In this document: in pieces, positions 13,068 to 14,196 of the stretch
How the letters are laid out: each line of letters opens with the position of its first letter
Position numbering within the stretch: the stretch's first letter is position 1
Assembly (NCBI GenBank): GCA_009922295.1
Contig: RFWA01000030.1
Span: forward strand, 1 to 14,196
From: Betaproteobacteria bacterium
Lineage (GTDB): Bacteria > Pseudomonadota > Gammaproteobacteria > Burkholderiales > Burkholderiaceae_C
DNA: 14,196 nucleotides
Reading direction: 5' to 3'
The notes under the pieces: model-generated
Database searches by the model: none
What the model saw: the letters and a program-made list of their open reading frames with translations, nothing else
What the model was told of the DNA's origin: nothing
Translations under genes and position numbers: made by a program

Positions 13068-13162
13068 GGTGCTCTCTCTTTCTGAAGTCAGTCCTTGGGC
13101 CTCACCATCGTAGCGACGACAGCAGTCGGGTGGTGGCCCATTTACAGGCGGTTTTTCATAGA
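13068..13162. promoter_or_regulatory. Divergent regulatory region between Bug gene and iclR-type gene
   Basis: This is a 95-base gap between divergent starts, the usual site for IclR-family operators. It holds an imperfect inverted repeat, TGGGCCTCACC (13096-13106) and GGTGGTGGCCCA (13129-13140). It also has a small TCGT/ACGA repeat (13108-13119). I cannot name clear -35/-10 boxes. Confidence 0.45.
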
Positions 13163-13960
13163 ATGCAATTTGTGCCAGAAACGACCCCCACACGACCCGA
13201 CGTCACCCGATCACTGCACCGCGCGGTGGGTTTGTTGCGGCTTTTGGCCAGCCACGCTCGCATTGGCTGGCGACTGAGCGACTTGGCCAAGCACACAGAG
13301 CTTGATCCAGCCACGGTGCACCGACTGCTGACTAGCCTGTGCGACACCGGGCTGGCGACCCGGGTGCCCGGCTCCAAGCACTACACGCTGGGCCCACTGG
13401 CGTTCGAACTGGGTCTGGCTGCGACGCCCTACTTTGACCTTGGGCGGCTGGCGCACGCCCGGCTCGCGGCGCTTGCCACCGAGCTCAATGGCACCCTCTT
13501 TCTGAAAACACGCAGTGGTCTGGAGTCAGTTTGCCTGGCACGCCACGATGGCGCGGGGCTGGTCCCGTCGCTGATGCTGGACGTGGGCGGTAGACGCCCC
13601 CTGTGCCTGACGGCAGGCGGTGTCGCAATGTTGCTGCCTTTGCCGCCAGCCGAGCAAACCCGCATTGAGGTCGAGAACCAACGCACCATCGATCAGCAGG
13701 ACACGACGCGATGGACGGGTGTCAGCCAGATGCTGGTGCGGTCTCGCCAACTCGGTTTTGCCTTGAACCTGGGCGACGTCGCCAGGGGCATCTGCGCCGT
13801 GAGCGTCGCCATACTCACAGACGGCCAAGCGCCTATCGCCTCCCTGACTTTGGCGCTGACCGGAACGGCGCTGACCCAGGCCACCGCCCCGGACCTGGCA
13901 GCCAGACTGCGCCTCGAAGCCAGCGCGATGGCACCCCTGCTGATGCAACTGCGCCTGTAA
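13163..13960 (+). CDS. IclR-family transcriptional regulator
   Basis: This is a 265-residue protein. I place the start at ATG 13163, which gives a normal family length; the frame extends to 12998, but that part overlaps the divergent gene. The N-terminal winged helix-turn-helix spans about residues 13-80: SLHRAVGLLRLL, then LSDLAKHTELDPATVHRLLTSL (recognition helix about 48-60) and the wing YTLGPLAFELG. The C-terminal effector domain (about 95-260) keeps the IclR layout, with LNGTLFLKTRSGLESVCLAR, then GGRRPLCLTAGGVAMLLPL and GICAVSVAI near the small-molecule pocket. IclR proteins bind organic or aromatic acids and repress or activate adjacent operons. Its position divergent from the Bug gene and upstream of a MaoC-like dehydratase suggests it controls both. 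The ligand is unknown. Confidence 0.9.
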   Translation: MQFVPETTPTRPDVTRSLHRAVGLLRLLASHARIGWRLSDLAKHTELDPATVHRLLTSLCDTGLATRVPGSKHYTLGPLAFELGLAATPYFDLGRLAHARLAALATELNGTLFLKTRSGLESVCLARHDGAGLVPSLMLDVGGRRPLCLTAGGVAMLLPLPPAEQTRIEVENQRTIDQQDTTRWTGVSQMLVRSRQLGFALNLGDVARGICAVSVAILTDGQAPIASLTLALTGTALTQATAPDLAARLRLEASAMAPLLMQLRL

Positions 13961-14004
13961 GATCAGCCCGGGTGGAACACTTATCTAATCGGAACCACGT
14001 CGAC

Positions 14005-14196
14005 ATGCACCTCGAAGATCTCAAACAATGGGTTGGCAAGACCGAAACCCTGGAAGACCATGTCAGCTTAGCCCCGATGGCGGCACTGTCGGCAACGCTG
14101 GACCGCGACGACCCGCCCCCGCTGCCAGGACAAGCCCTTGCCCCATGCTGGCATTGGCTCTACTTTCTGCCGGTACACCCGCAGGCCACCATTGCG
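14005..14196 (+). CDS. MaoC/FAS1-like dehydratase domain protein, 3'-partial (mesaconyl-C4-CoA hydratase-like)
   Basis: The first 64 codons are visible; the gene runs off the window. The sequence starts MHLEDLKQWVGKTETLEDHVS, followed by LSATLDRDDPPPLPGQALAPCWHWLYFLP. This is the pattern I know from the N-terminal FAS1-like dehydratase domain of mesaconyl-C4-CoA hydratase / 3-methylfumaryl-CoA hydratase and related HTD2-like hot-dog proteins: a Gly-x-Thr near residue 11, a Leu-Asp-Arg segment and a Trp-His-Trp near 51. These enzymes hydrate branched unsaturated CoA thioesters in C4/C5 dicarboxylate metabolism. It begins 44 bases after the iclR-type gene on the same strand, so it is likely a target or operon partner. 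The catalytic C-terminal part is not visible, and the ribosome-binding site is weak. The substrate is inferred from family resemblance only. Confidence 0.72.
   Translation, partial: MHLEDLKQWVGKTETLEDHVSLAPMAALSATLDRDDPPPLPGQALAPCWHWLYFLPVHPQATIA

Noticed and set aside
12998..13162. Longer N-terminus for the IclR regulator
   Set aside because: It would overlap the divergent Bug gene's start and add residues before the helix-turn-helix not found in the family.
13068..13193. Longer N-terminus for the Bug protein
   Set aside because: It would put 42 residues ahead of a good signal peptide and overlap the regulator's start.
1..14196. CRISPR arrays, insertion sequences or phage genes
   Set aside because: No regularly spaced repeats, transposase or phage structural proteins were seen.

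Overview
The window looks like chromosomal DNA of a GC-rich betaproteobacterium, most likely Burkholderiales and probably Comamonadaceae (Rhodoferax/Polaromonas-like). The basis is gene style only: a Bug-family tripartite tricarboxylate transporter (TTT) binding protein divergent from an IclR regulator, a small secreted Adhesin_E-type protein, and an AT-rich palindromic repeat of a kind I associate with Comamonadaceae. No marker gene fixes the genus.

Region 1 (1-8070, + strand) is a tightly packed four-gene unit. It holds the C-terminal part of a large AAA-type ATPase with helical repeats, whose N-terminus lies before the window. Then come a cytochrome P450-like protein with a duplicated C-terminal module, a DyP-type haem peroxidase, and a patatin-like phospholipase with a predicted membrane hairpin. 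The gap is 23 bases at the first junction and the other two are 4-base stop/start overlaps, so the genes are almost certainly co-transcribed and translationally coupled. The P450 lacks the usual I-helix acid-alcohol pair and has an asparagine there, as in P450s that rearrange fatty-acid hydroperoxides (plant CYP74, fungal linoleate diol synthases). A lipase that frees an acyl chain, a peroxidase and a hydroperoxide-type P450 suggest a bacterial oxylipin-like pathway under a signal-responsive ATPase. This is the most interesting part of the window. The motifs are visible; the pathway is inference.

Region 2 (8071-8310) holds a tRNA with anticodon CAT, its own promoter, a leader hairpin, a strong intrinsic terminator and a second hairpin.

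Region 3 (8311-9819) has about 290 bases with no gene that I can see, then a short secreted Adhesin_E-type protein and an HD-like protein (probably DUF6817). An intergenic stretch follows with a perfect 7-bp palindrome. A near copy of the surrounding 24 bases lies inside the coding region of the first gene.

Region 4 (9820-14196) looks like an acid-sugar or organic-acid catabolic cluster. It has an L-rhamnonate dehydratase-like enolase-superfamily enzyme on +. Convergent to it is a second mandelate racemase/muconate lactonizing family enzyme on -, preceded in the same direction by a Bug-type solute-binding protein that appears C-terminally truncated. A divergent IclR regulator follows, and then the start of a MaoC/FAS1-like dehydratase that runs off the window. 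Several start codons were moved from the longest open frame to sites with better ribosome-binding or family-length support, as stated in each entry.
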